Assembly: GCA_022825725.1 (NCBI GenBank)
Contig: JAJDWE010000068.1
Span: 1 to 64,000 of the forward strand
DNA from: Gemmatimonadota bacterium
GTDB lineage: Bacteria > Gemmatimonadota > Gemmatimonadetes > Palauibacterales > Palauibacteraceae
Reading direction: 5' to 3'
Length of the DNA stretch: 64,000 nucleotides
Shown here: positions 52,666 to 61,660 of the stretch, in pieces
Position numbering within the stretch: position 1 is the first letter of the stretch
Layout: every line of letters starts with the position of its first letter
Position numbers and translations under genes: made by a program
The notes under the pieces: generated by a model
Databases searched by the model: none
Told to the model about the DNA's origin: nothing
What the model saw: only the letters and a program-made list of their open reading frames with translations

Positions 52666-52892
52666 TCAAGATCCAGCGGTTTGGGTAGCAGGCACGTGGA
52701 CGTCTCAGGCCCGTCAAAACACTCGGGCCTTCGCGAGTTCCGGGGGCGAGCCTCGGCCAGCGCTCGCTTCGGATCGCGCATCAGTTGCTGAGCGCTACGG
52801 AGGGAGACTAACGACCTGTTTGGTATCAATCAAACCACGGAAGGGGCAACGCCACAGCAGACTTGATGGCCAGAAGTAGGGTTGCCCATTTG

Positions 52893-53465
52893 GATTCCGC
52901 CGGTGCGGCGGAGCAGTCTCAGGTGGGTGCGGACGTTGTCGTGCACGAAGTAGGCGTCCTGCAGGTGGCGCGCCCCGGACGAGACCATCTCGGTGCGGCC
53001 GTGCAGGACCCGGTGGCCGGCGCACAGCAGGATCATCCCGCCCTCCAGCCGGAACTCGACCCGGGCGGCGGGGTCGTTGACGCGGCTCGACAGCTCGTGG
53101 TAGGCGGCGTAGAACTCGCCCAGCCGGGGCTCCGACAGGGGAACGGCCTGCATCTGCGCCGTGTTGAAGCGGATCATCCGGATCTCGCCGCCGCTGTCCA
53201 CGTCGACCATGGGGTTGGCCGCGTAGCACTCGTATTCGTCGCTGAAGATCCGGAACGGGACCGGCACCGAGCACAGCGAGTCGAACTTGTCGGGGTGCTC
53301 GCTGCGCAGCGCCTCGAGCACGCCGAAGCCGTCCACGACGGTCGATGCGCCGCCTTCACACTCGTTCACCAGCATGTGCAGCGCCTGCACGCTCGGAGGC
53401 CAGGTGTAGCTGGTGAAGTCGTTGTGCACTCCGACGGCCAGAGCCGTGTACGCGATGTTGTATCC
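52893..53465 (-). pseudogene. 3' fragment of a TmpA-like dioxygenase gene
   Basis: About 190 codons nearly identical to the C-terminal half of the intact gene at 56161-57276, from YNIAYTALAVGVHNDFTSYT through HRVLHGRTEMVSSGARHLQD to LLRRTG. The start of the gene is missing. Sequence after RRTG diverges and adds about 20 foreign codons before a stop at 52830. At the 5' side it joins the aldo-keto reductase fragment out of frame, so no functional dioxygenase is made. Differences such as V for E in YFVHDN show it is not an assembly duplicate. Confidence 0.9.
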
Positions 53466-53961
53466 ACCGGAGGACGTTGGGCCAGTGCACGTCCAGATCG
53501 CGCATGCTCTCGACCTCGAGCAGGTCCAGGGTACGGTTCCCGACGAGCCGCTGGTTCTGCCGCATCTGCTCGATGCCGGCCGCTTCCCCGTCCGTGTTGA
53601 TCTTCGTCGCGACGAAGAGGCGGCCGCTGAACTCCGGCGCCGCCAGGACCTCCCCGAACTCCGCGTCGATCTCCGGCGTGCGCGGCGAAGTGTCGACGAC
53701 CCGCCCGCCGTGCTCCAGGAGCATTCGGATCACGCCGAACAGAGGCTCCGTCCCCTCCGTCGGGATCTCGAGCACGGGCTTCGAGGAGCCGAAGCCCACG
53801 ATGGGCAGCGTCTCCTCCGTTCCCGGGATCGGGCGCGTGGGGAGCGCCTCCTGGACCGACAGCGCACTTCCGAACACGGAACGCGGAGCGGCCAGCACGG
53901 CACCGGCGCCCGCCAGACCCATCAGAAACTCGCGGCGCGTCGTATCGCTCGGGGTCGTCAT
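53463..53961 (-). pseudogene. 5' fragment of the aldo-keto reductase gene, joined to dioxygenase sequence
   Basis: Codons 1-167 match the intact gene at 43369-44307 at about 90 percent by eye, including the Tat signal (TTRREFLMGLAGAGAVLAAP) and LPIVGFGSSKPVLEIP. After DVHWPNVLRW the sequence switches to the dioxygenase fragment in the wrong frame and stops at 53356. The junction at 53463-53465 shares the three bases TCC between both parents, the mark of joining by short homology. Loss of the second half of the barrel means the product, if made, is not an enzyme. Confidence 0.9.
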
Positions 53962-54038
53962 CAGCCCTCCTTCAATCGGTCCGGCGGCAGGTTCGGCATG
54001 AATCTAACGGCAGAAACGGCGACGAGGGACCGGGCAAG

Positions 54039-54932
54039 CTACTCCTTGATGTAGGGGATCTCGGCGTCGCGGGACGGCCAGTGGCGCCGGACATACCAAA
54101 TGAGCACGGGAAGCGTCACGGCCACCATGGCGAGGCCGGGGAGTGCCATGGCCTCGATCTCTGCAAGCTCGTCGGCGAACGTCCACGGCTCGTCCGACCC
54201 GGGCATGAACATGGCACCCGTGGCAACCAGGTTGTTTGCGGCGTGGAAGGCGATCGGGACGATCAGCGTACGAGACTGCAGGTACAGCAGTGAGGCAATT
54301 ACGCCGAGAGCCATTGCCCCTGCCACATCAAGGTGCAGGATCCCGAATATCGCCGAGGATACGACGATGGCGGTCCCGATTCCCCACTTCACTCCCCAGC
54401 GGCTGAGGAAGACGCCCCGGAAGAGTACTTCTTCCAATACCGGAGCGACGGCGACCGCTCCGATGACCCACCAGACCGACGAAATCATCGAATCCGGATC
54501 CGGTGCCCCGGCTGTCAGGAGTGACTCCAGCAACTCCGGGGAAACGCGCGAGAGTCCGTAGGCGGTGACGACCAACGAACCGATCGAAAAGATAAACGTG
54601 ATCGCAAGGAGGCCCGCCGCCGGGAGCCAGTTGTACCCCGCCGGGACCCGTCCGACGAACCGGCCCAGGTCGATGTCGGCGTTACGGCAAGCCCACACGA
54701 TCCACGCAACGACGAGGCCATGGATGGCAATTTCAACGACGATGCCGCCGGTTGCCGACTCCATCGAATCCAGCGGCAGAATCAAGCCGGCGAGAGCCGC
54801 GACCACGAAGACGACGATGCTGCCGACGATCATCCACCAAATGAGCGTTCGGCTGCGAAGCCTCAGAAAGGGATTACCGGACGCGTCTCCCGGATCGTGA
54901 GAGACTTCGGGCGACTGCTGCCCTTCCATCAT
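54039..54932 (-). CDS. CPBP-family intramembrane protease (CAAX-like)
   Basis: A 297-residue membrane protein with about eight hydrophobic segments. The family motifs are present: EEVLFRGVFLSRWG near residue 165 (EExxxR), SSAIFGILHLD near 195 (first His) and IPIAFHAANNLVA near 230 (FHxxxN). These belong to Abi/CPBP glutamic proteases, which process prenylated or membrane proteins and in bacteria include bacteriocin self-immunity proteins. Role here unknown. The ATG at 54932 (ATGATGG) is chosen as the longer upstream frame has no family sequence. It is divergent from the sterol methyltransferase gene. Confidence 0.9.
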   Translation of the reverse strand: MMEGQQSPEVSHDPGDASGNPFLRLRSRTLIWWMIVGSIVVFVVAALAGLILPLDSMESATGGIVVEIAIHGLVVAWIVWACRNADIDLGRFVGRVPAGYNWLPAAGLLAITFIFSIGSLVVTAYGLSRVSPELLESLLTAGAPDPDSMISSVWWVIGAVAVAPVLEEVLFRGVFLSRWGVKWGIGTAIVVSSAIFGILHLDVAGAMALGVIASLLYLQSRTLIVPIAFHAANNLVATGAMFMPGSDEPWTFADELAEIEAMALPGLAMVAVTLPVLIWYVRRHWPSRDAEIPYIKE

Positions 54933-55101
54933 GGAGTTCTCCCTTCGGGGATGAATTGCAGGCAGAAGACGAGCGTGAGGCTTTGCGTCAAAGGATGTCA
55001 AGCACGTTGGAGTTGCGAAGTGCGCTTGCGGATGCCGGCGAATCGGTGTTCCTTCCCGTGCGATCTTCGGAGTACGCCTGCAAACCGGACAGGACGACCT
55101 G

Positions 55102-56133
55102 GTGACCCCTGCATCTGTCAAACGGACCGACGCCCGATCACTCGCGGATCTCGCCCCGGATGAAGTGAAATCCGTCGTCGAGCAGTACAGCGGCATCCAC
55201 GACGCCGGTGTGGAGCGCAGAAGGGAACGTTATCGGTCGTTCGTCAATCACTACTACGACCTGGTGACGGATTTCTACGAGTTCGGCTGGGGGCAGTCCT
55301 TTCACTTCGCTCCCCGGCGCCGGGGCGAGAGCTTCAAGGCGTCGCAGCTCGGACACCAGCATTTTCTCGCCGATCATCTGTCCCTTGAACCGGGGATGCA
55401 GGTGCTCGATGTGGGGTGCGGGGTAGGAGGACCGATGGGCGCCCTGGCCCGCTATTCCGGGGCGAGCTTTGTCGGCCTCAACAACAACGCCTACCAGATC
55501 GAGCGCGCGAAGGCGCACACCCGGGATGTCCGGTCCTTGTGCCGGTTCATCCACGGCGACTACATGCAGATCCCCGACGGCGACCACCGCTACGATGCCG
55601 CCATCGCCATCGAGTCCATGCCGCACGCACCGGACAAGACGGCGGCGTTCCGGGAGATCTTCCGCGTCCTGCGTCCGGGGGCCTGCTTCGCGGGCTACGA
55701 CTGGTGTCTCACTGAGGACTTCGATCCACGGGACGCCGATCACGTGCGGATCAGGGACGCCATCGTGGAGGGGGATGCGCTTCCGGATATCGCCCGAACA
55801 TCGGAGATCGGCACCGCCCTGCGCGCGGCTGGATTCGAACTCGTCGAACACGGCGACCGCGCTTCCGCATCGGACCCGACGACGCCCTGGTACCGTGCTC
55901 TGCAGGGCCGCGACCTCAACCTGAGGAGCATTCCGCGCACACCCTTTGGCCGCGCCATGACGAATCTCGTGTTGCGAGTTGGCGAGAAGTTGAGGGCGTT
56001 CCCGGAGGGCACCACCGCCGTAAGCTCGTTGTTGAACAAGACGGCCGACGCCCTGGTAGACGGTGGCAAGGCCGGGATCTTCACTCCGATGTTCTTCTTC
56101 CTGGCCCGCAAACCCCCGCACTCGGAGGCCTGA
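55102..56133 (+). CDS. Sterol 24-C-methyltransferase homologue
   Basis: A 343-residue SAM-dependent methyltransferase closely resembling ERG6/SMT. All SMT hallmarks are present: the sterol-binding region YDLVTDFYEFGWGQSFHFAP near residue 55, HQHFLADHLSLEPGMQVLDVGCGVGGPMGALA near 90 (SAM motif I), VGLNNNAYQIERAKAH near 128, AIAIESMPHAPDKTAAFREI and FAGYDWCLTEDFDP near 195. General SAM methylases do not share the FGWGQSFHF and DWCLTE blocks. SMT adds a methyl to C-24 of a sterol side chain. Bacterial homologues are known from uncultured lineages. It is convergent with the TmpA-like gene, stops 27 bases apart. An oxidosqualene-cyclase-type gene lies about 2 kb away. Confidence 0.9.
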   Translation: MTPASVKRTDARSLADLAPDEVKSVVEQYSGIHDAGVERRRERYRSFVNHYYDLVTDFYEFGWGQSFHFAPRRRGESFKASQLGHQHFLADHLSLEPGMQVLDVGCGVGGPMGALARYSGASFVGLNNNAYQIERAKAHTRDVRSLCRFIHGDYMQIPDGDHRYDAAIAIESMPHAPDKTAAFREIFRVLRPGACFAGYDWCLTEDFDPRDADHVRIRDAIVEGDALPDIARTSEIGTALRAAGFELVEHGDRASASDPTTPWYRALQGRDLNLRSIPRTPFGRAMTNLVLRVGEKLRAFPEGTTAVSSLLNKTADALVDGGKAGIFTPMFFFLARKPPHSEA

Positions 56134-56160
56134 CCGAAGGCAATCCGAAGTCCCCGGCCG

Positions 56161-57276
56161 TCAGATTCGGCCGGTGCGGCGGAGGAGCCTCAGGTGGGTG
56201 CGGACGTTGTCGTGCTCGAAGTAGGCGTCCTGCAGGTGGCGCGCCCCGGACGAGACCATCTCGGTGCGCCCGTGCAGGACGCGGTGGCCGGCGCACAGCA
56301 GGATCATCCCGCCCTCCAGCCGGAACTCGACCTGGGCGCCGGGGTCGTTGACGCGGCTCGACAATTCGTGGTAGGCGGCGTAGAACTCGCCCAGCCGGGG
56401 CTCCGACAGGGGAACGGCCTGCATCTGCGCCGTGTTGAAGCGGATCATCCGGATCTCCCCGGCGCTGTCCACATCGACTATGGGGTTGGCCGCGTAGCAC
56501 TCGTATTCGTCGCTGAAGATCCGAAACGGGACCGGCACCGAGCACAGCGCGTCGAACTTGTCGGGGTGCTCGCGGCGCAGCGCGTCGAGCACGCCGAAGC
56601 CGTCCACGACGGTGGATGCGCCGCCCTCGCACTCGTTCACCAGCATGTGCAGCGCCTGCACGCTCGGCGGCCACGTGTAGCTCGTGAAGTCGTTGTGCAC
56701 GCCGACGGCCAGAGCCGTGTGCGCGATGTTGTATCCCTTCGGGTCGAGCTTGACGTTGTGGATGCGCTCGAACAGCACCTCGCGGACCGGACCCAGACGC
56801 GGCGCGAGTTGCTCCAGCGAATCCGGTTCCGTGGGGGCATCGACGAGCACACAGACGCCGGTTCGCAGAAACTCCCCGATCACGTCCGCCGCCGCGGTGT
56901 CGCTCGCCAGGAACCGCCCGTAGTCGAATCTCCGAGGCTGGAACTGCCCGTCCCAGTACTGCAACTCGAGATGATGCCGGTGCAGAAGGCCATGGATTTC
57001 GCTGGACCGGTAGCGGGTGCGGTGACCGTCCGGCCAGGCGATGGCGATCGCCTCGTCCTCGGATCCGGCGCCTTCGATGTCGACCGTCCGCGGCTTCAGA
57101 TCGCTGGGTACACGGAAGACGTGGAACCGCTTCTCCGAGGTCTGCTCGACGCAGCACTCGCCGCAGCCGCAGTTGTCGCGCAGCCAGAGGTAGGGGAGGT
57201 CCGTCCGTTCGCCATCGCTCCAGACCGCGGTCATGGCATCGGCGTTCTGCGCGAGGCTGCTGATCGTGTGAGGCAT
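56161..57276 (-). CDS. TmpA/gamma-butyrobetaine hydroxylase-like 2-oxoglutarate dioxygenase
   Basis: A 371-residue non-heme iron dioxygenase. The N-terminal DUF971-like zinc domain is LPYLWLRDNCGCGECCVEQTS; the TauD domain has VGVHNDFTSYTWPPSVQALH (HxD iron ligands, near residue 187), HRVLHGRTEM near 340 (distal His and 2-oxoglutarate Arg). This is the architecture of gamma-butyrobetaine and trimethyllysine hydroxylases and of TmpA, which hydroxylates 2-(trimethylammonio)ethylphosphonate. The divergent HD-domain gene 144 bases away is the TmpB type, favouring TmpA; carnitine synthesis is the alternative. The ATG at 57276 starts MPHTISSL. A broken copy of this gene lies at 52.9-53.5 kb. Confidence 0.85.
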   Translation of the reverse strand: MPHTISSLAQNADAMTAVWSDGERTDLPYLWLRDNCGCGECCVEQTSEKRFHVFRVPSDLKPRTVDIEGAGSEDEAIAIAWPDGHRTRYRSSEIHGLLHRHHLELQYWDGQFQPRRFDYGRFLASDTAAADVIGEFLRTGVCVLVDAPTEPDSLEQLAPRLGPVREVLFERIHNVKLDPKGYNIAHTALAVGVHNDFTSYTWPPSVQALHMLVNECEGGASTVVDGFGVLDALRREHPDKFDALCSVPVPFRIFSDEYECYAANPIVDVDSAGEIRMIRFNTAQMQAVPLSEPRLGEFYAAYHELSSRVNDPGAQVEFRLEGGMILLCAGHRVLHGRTEMVSSGARHLQDAYFEHDNVRTHLRLLRRTGRI

Positions 57277-57420
57277 CGTCGATCCCCTCCATCCGCTGTG
57301 ACCTGCCCGCAGCATGCCGGACATCGCGCGCGCTTGACAAGGCCCTTCGGGTCGATCGACGGTGCGGGGGGAGGAACCCCGAGGAGCCCTCGTTCCAGCT
57401 TCCGCAGGAGAGTGACAGGC

Positions 57421-58056
57421 ATGCCCCCAAAGGCGACGCCGAACCCGACACCGAATCCGATGGCGAGCCCAACGCCGAGCCCGGCACCCGGCGGTCCCGT
57501 CGTGAGCTTCACCCGCATGGCGGACGGCACCCGCGAGGACTACGAACTGCTCACGCGCCTCGAGGAGGAGTTCGCTGCCGGCACCGCCGACCGGGTGCTG
57601 GAGCACCTCCGCGGGCTGTCCGGTTCGATCGCCGGCTACCAGGTGGACCGGCTGGAGCATTCCCTGCAGAGCGCGACCCGCGCCCATCGCGACGGCGCGG
57701 AAGAGGAGATGGTCGTCGCGGCGCTCCTCCACGACATCGACGACCTCCTGGCCCCGCACAGCCACGGCGAACTGGCCGCCCTCCTGCTCCGTCCCTTCGT
57801 GACCGAGCGAACCCACTGGATCGTTCGGCACCACGGCCTCTTCCAGCGCGTCTACTACGCTCACCACGTGGGCGGCGACCCCAACGCGCGCGACAGGTAC
57901 CGCGACCATCCCTGGTATCAGGACGCCGTGGACTTCTGCCACCGCTGGGACCAGTGCGCGTTCGATCCCGACTACGATTCGCTGCCGCTGGAGTTCTTCG
58001 AACCAACGGTCCGCCGCGTCTTCGCCCGCGAACCCTTCAGCCTCGCCCCGCGGTAG
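57421..58056 (+). CDS. TmpB/PhnZ-like HD-domain mixed-valence diiron oxygenase
   Basis: A 211-residue HD-domain protein. Metal ligands are seen in order: QVDRLEHSLQSATRAHRDGA (His), VVAALLHDIDDLLAPHSHGE (HD and His), WIVRHHGLFQ (His), and FCHRWDQCAFDPDYDSLPLEFFEP (Asp). PhnZ and TmpB use this site as a diiron oxygenase to cleave the C-P bond of 1-hydroxyphosphonates, TmpB giving glycine betaine and phosphate. The pair with a TmpA-like gene is the known layout. Residues 1-30 are Pro/Thr/Asn-rich repeats (NPTPNP, SPTPSP) and not conserved, so translation may really begin at MADGTRED near 57517. Confidence 0.82.
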   Translation: MPPKATPNPTPNPMASPTPSPAPGGPVVSFTRMADGTREDYELLTRLEEEFAAGTADRVLEHLRGLSGSIAGYQVDRLEHSLQSATRAHRDGAEEEMVVAALLHDIDDLLAPHSHGELAALLLRPFVTERTHWIVRHHGLFQRVYYAHHVGGDPNARDRYRDHPWYQDAVDFCHRWDQCAFDPDYDSLPLEFFEPTVRRVFAREPFSLAPR

Positions 58057-58066
58057 CAGCTTCGCT

Positions 58067-59909
58067 TCAGCCTGTGGCGTCCGCCGCGAGCAGGGTGGGT
58101 GTCATGAGATCCATCCGCGCCCGGCGTCGCTGCTCGTAGAGACCGAGCGCCTGCAGAGGGAAGTAGTCCCGGTACAGGGCATACTCCAGCAGCGCCGTGC
58201 GGAAGAAGACCCCGGCCATGTGCTGCCTGGGCCACGCCCCATCCGTCCCCTGGGCGTCGACAAGGAACTGGACGCCGCGCGAAATCGCGGTCCAGTTCGA
58301 ATCTTCCGCCGCGAGGAGCGCGATCAGGGCCCATGCGGTCTGAATGACCTGGCTTTCCTCGTGCGGAACGTATCGGCCGGTCAGGCAGCCGCTGTAGTGT
58401 TCACCCCAGCCCCCGTCCGCCCGCTGACGGTCGAGCAACCAACGGCACGCGAGACGCAACGCCGGATCGCCGGGACGCGCCCCGGCGGCAACCAGACCCC
58501 TGACTCCGAAGAGCGTGCCGTAGATGAACTGGATGCCCCACACGCCGCGCCACGATCCATCGCTGGCCTGGGTCCGGCGAAGCCACTCTTCGGCCCTCGA
58601 GATGGCCCTCGTCATCTCTCCGTTCGTGGCTGGTGCGGAGTGTTCCCTGCAGGCGGCGAGTGCCGCGAGGCAGGATGCGGTACACTCGACAAAGGAGTGC
58701 TCGGTCATCGAGTCGCCGAACATTTCGGCGGGGTTCAGCCACTCGAGTCCGATCCTCGAGCGCCGCGCCTCGTAGCTGCCGAACCCGCCATCCCGGTTCT
58801 GTCCGCGCAGCATGAAGTCAACCGCATCCCGGAGCATCGTCGTGTCCGCGGCGTCGGGGCGCGCTTCGATCATCCCGAGCACGGCTTCCGCGGTGCAGTC
58901 GGTGACCGGCCAGCCATGCCAGCTTCCGGGGAAGCACCAGCCTCCCTTCGGGTCGATCCGATAGGCCTGGCGAAATCCCTCGAAGCTGACGTCGATTCTG
59001 TTGCCGCCGCAGGTAACCGGCGCCCTTTCGCAGGGCGTCCGGCACCCCGTCCAGTTCGGAGATGGTCGCCAGCGCCTGCAGCGAGTGTCCGGTGTCCCAG
59101 GAGGCGCTCCTCGCGCCGGTGACGCGCGCGCCCTCCTCCTCATCTTCCCAGATCCAGCCATCCAGCTGCTCGAGCGCCTGGCGGCAGTCGGTATCGTCCG
59201 GGTCATGCAGCCAGAGGGCAAGGATGTTTAGAAAACCGCTGACCGGGGAGATGCTCGCGTGGCCGGTGGTCTGCAACTCCCACTTGATGCGTCCGAGGAT
59301 CCCGTCCACGCAGCGCGCGCGCAGACGCTTGCCGTGGAGCCGCTCGAAGACTCTCGCAATGCCGTATCCGGCCCGCAGCCAGCGGCTCGGCCGCGCGTAG
59401 AGGTCGTCGGCTCGCAGCCGGTTGCGGCCGGTGGAGAAATCGACCTCGGCGAACCCCCGAGGGAAGAGTTCCTCTCGTATCGACTCGATCAGGGGGGTGA
59501 CCGGCGCCTGAAAGCGGCGCGCATAGATCGCGGCCATCGCCATGTAGATGAGCCGCGTGTGGCAGTACCAATTCGAGGGATGCAGCGCGATCCACCGCGG
59601 CAGGCTCCACAACTCCGGCAGGATGGCGTTGACCCCGCGCCAGTCGTAGAGGTTGAGGAGGGCCAGCCAGAACTTTCCCCAACTCGGGATGCCGATAACG
59701 CCCTCCGCCTGCAGGAAGCGCCGGGCCGATGCCACCAGCGGACTGTAGGTAGCTCGAATTCGGACAGGAAATCGTCTAAAGTCATACAGGACTGCACGAT
59801 CTGCGCTTCCTGTCCCCGTGCTACATCGCTTCCTGCAGAACCGAAACGGCGGTGAAATCGGGTTTGATTTGCGGGAATTGCCTTCCGCCTCGACCGAGGG
59901 CTTGGCCAT
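58067..59909 (-). pseudogene. Oxidosqualene cyclase-type triterpene cyclase, 5'-shortened and frameshifted
   Basis: Two frames together give the C-terminal 560 or so residues of a class II triterpene cyclase. The first holds GVIGIPSWGKFWLALLNLYDW and LPRWIALHPSNWYCHTRLIY; the second begins NRIDVSFEGFRQAYRIDPKG and carries PVTDCTAEAVLGM. DCTAE is the acid motif of oxidosqualene cyclases; hopene cyclases have DDTA. Four QW repeats (QNRDGGFGSYE, QASDGSWRG, QRADGGWGEH, QGTDGAWPRQ) follow. The frame switch lies at about 58996-59010, a net one extra or two missing bases. Homology starts only near 59735; about 150 N-terminal residues normally found are absent. The 5' boundary is therefore approximate. 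Confidence 0.87.
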
Positions 59910-60018
59910 CGTATCCGTGGAGCCGCCCGCCTGCTGCCCGGCGTATTCTCTTCGCCTCCGCGACGGCACGCGACTCAAGCTCCTCTTCAGTCCGGCGAGG
60001 CTAACTTGGATGGTGCGA

Positions 60019-60645
60019 TCAGGGCGATTCGGCCAGCGTGACCGCACGGTCCATCGTCCACCCACAGACCATTCCTTCGACCCTGGCCGGAGCAATTCCG
60101 GCAGCCGCGTCCTCGCGCGAGACCCGGCTCTTCAGCGTGTTGGTCAAGTCGCATCGGCCTGCGCGTTCGCCCAACGTCCATCTCAACGTACCCGAGACAT
60201 CCGCTTCGATCAGGATGTCCGCACCGTAGGAGAGGGTGATCCGGATCGTTTGCGCCAAGCCGTCGCTGTCCATCACAAACGACTCGTCGTCGCCGCTGAA
60301 TGCGCAGTCCGTCGCGGTCAGCGTGCCTTCCAACTCGGCGGACAGCGTACCCTCCGCCAGCGCAAGCATGGCATCCCCCTTGAAGGACGCTCCACCACCT
60401 TGCACGCAGGGAATTTCGACTCTCATCGGTGAGCGCACCTTAGAGACCTTGGGAGCCGGATAGGGGCCAAGGTGGAAGATCTCTCCATGAGCCAGCAGGC
60501 GCCCGCCGTACAGCTCCTGCACTAGGGCGGCGGCCTCGGCTTCGGTCAGAGCCGGATCAGGGCCTGCGACGTCCCCGCAGGCCATCGGCGCGAGCGCGGC
60601 GGTGACGAGGAGCAGCGGGAAGCGCAGCTTTCTCAGTGCAGGCAT
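60019..60645 (-). CDS. Hypothetical lipoprotein
   Basis: A 208-residue predicted lipoprotein: the signal RKLRFPLLLVTAALAPMAC ends in a lipobox-like APMAC, and GAGGAGGTGA lies 6 bases before the ATG. The mature part is mostly beta-strand-like with two small Cys pairs (IPCVQGG, ATDCAFSGDDE, GRCDLTN, MVCGWTMD), suggesting disulfides outside the cytoplasm. No family is recognised. GC is that of region 3, and it is the last such gene before the final accessory patch. Confidence 0.75.
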   Translation of the reverse strand: MPALRKLRFPLLLVTAALAPMACGDVAGPDPALTEAEAAALVQELYGGRLLAHGEIFHLGPYPAPKVSKVRSPMRVEIPCVQGGGASFKGDAMLALAEGTLSAELEGTLTATDCAFSGDDESFVMDSDGLAQTIRITLSYGADILIEADVSGTLRWTLGERAGRCDLTNTLKSRVSREDAAAGIAPARVEGMVCGWTMDRAVTLAESP

Positions 60646-60905
60646 TCGGGTTCACCTCCTCGCGGTCCGTGGGGGCGGGTGCAGTAGACGGGCGAGTATG
60701 AGATCTACCCGTGCGTTGCCCCCAAGTGCGAGCGGGAATCCGCCGCACACCCGTCGGCGATTCGTCTCCGACGGTACGCTCGGAACCGGGTTCGCACGCT
60801 ACCAAGGCCGGTAAGTGGCCGGTGCATTATCGTACGGGAGACCCACGCGTTGCGCGGCGGCATCCACCCGAGGGCCACATCAAGACGCCACCATATGACG
60901 CGACG

Positions 60906-61265
60906 AAGCTGAACTGGATCGACAACTGCGTCTGGGCAGCGCGGACGATGGGCTCCAGGATGTCTACGTGCGCAGGAAGTACCGCGACGTGATCTTGCCG
61001 ATGACCGTGCTCCGCCGGCTCGACGCGGTGCTGGGGCCAACGAAGCGGGCCGTGCTCGACATGAAGGCCAGGCTGGACGCCGCCGGGGTCGCGAACCAGG
61101 ACGCCGCGCTCCGGGGCGGGCACGGAGCATTCTATGCTCTCGAACAACGCGTTTCCCGACACGGGAGTTCGACTTCATGCTCTCGAACCCGGCCTATGGG
61201 CAGAGTTGGACGACCGACCTCGGTCGCCTGGGTGGCAAGACGGAACTCCGGTACACGAACTTTCT
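60906..61265 (+). pseudogene. Remnant of a type I restriction methylase subunit (hsdM)
   Basis: Two recognisable pieces of HsdM remain. The N-terminal piece reads, across a frameshift, KLNWIDNCVW then DVYVRRKYRDVILPMTVLRRLDAVLGPTKRAVLD, the standard HsdM N-terminal helix. The second, in another frame at 61167-61265, is EFDFMLSNPAYGQSWTTDLGRL, the catalytic NPPY block with its second Pro changed to Ala. The 300 or more codons normally between them are gone, so it is non-functional. No hsdS or hsdR piece is nearby. Confidence 0.85.
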
Positions 61266-61423
61266 CGGGGCCGCGGCTCATCGAAGGATTGGGCTGCCTT
61301 CGACGAGTTGTCATAGGCCCGACGCGACTACCTTGCCGGATGGCACGCAAGGGGGATAGCGCGATCCTGCCGCGTCCGGTAGATTATTGAAGCCTACACA
61401 CAACCCTCAATGGGAGCAATTGG

Positions 61424-61645
61424 ATGGCAAACCGCCAGCTGCCAGACCGACCGCAAGAAGTCACGACACGACAGCACCAACGCGACGCTCTCCTGCAAGA
61501 GGCCATGCACCGTCCGGGTATTCGCGAGGTCATGAGGGTCTACGAAGATTGGAAGCGAGCGGACCGCGTCGTCGAATCCCACCGAGCGATCACGGGATGG
61601 AGGGGCAGGATCACGAATCGGACCAACGCCTGTGAGAAGGGGTAG
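61424..61645 (+). CDS. Small hypothetical protein preceding the Clp-fold proteinase
   Basis: A 73-residue charged protein (RDALLQEAMHRPGIREVMRVYEDWKRADRVVESHR) predicted as helical, with no hydrophobic segment. It ends 15 bases before the GTG of the Clp-fold proteinase, suggesting co-expression. No family is recognised. Composition matches the lower-GC patch. Confidence 0.6.
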   Translation: MANRQLPDRPQEVTTRQHQRDALLQEAMHRPGIREVMRVYEDWKRADRVVESHRAITGWRGRITNRTNACEKG

Positions 61646-61660
61646 GCGAAACTCCACCCC

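Noticed and set aside
52830-53429. TmpA fragment as a re-initiated functional protein from a GTG
   Set aside because: The N-terminal zinc domain and much of the fold are absent and the C-terminus is replaced, so no active enzyme is expected.
59489-59797. Short minus-strand frame starting MQSCMTLDDFLSEFELP as true start of the cyclase
   Set aside because: It reads plausibly for 20 residues but is out of frame with the cyclase homology and soon becomes Arg-rich.
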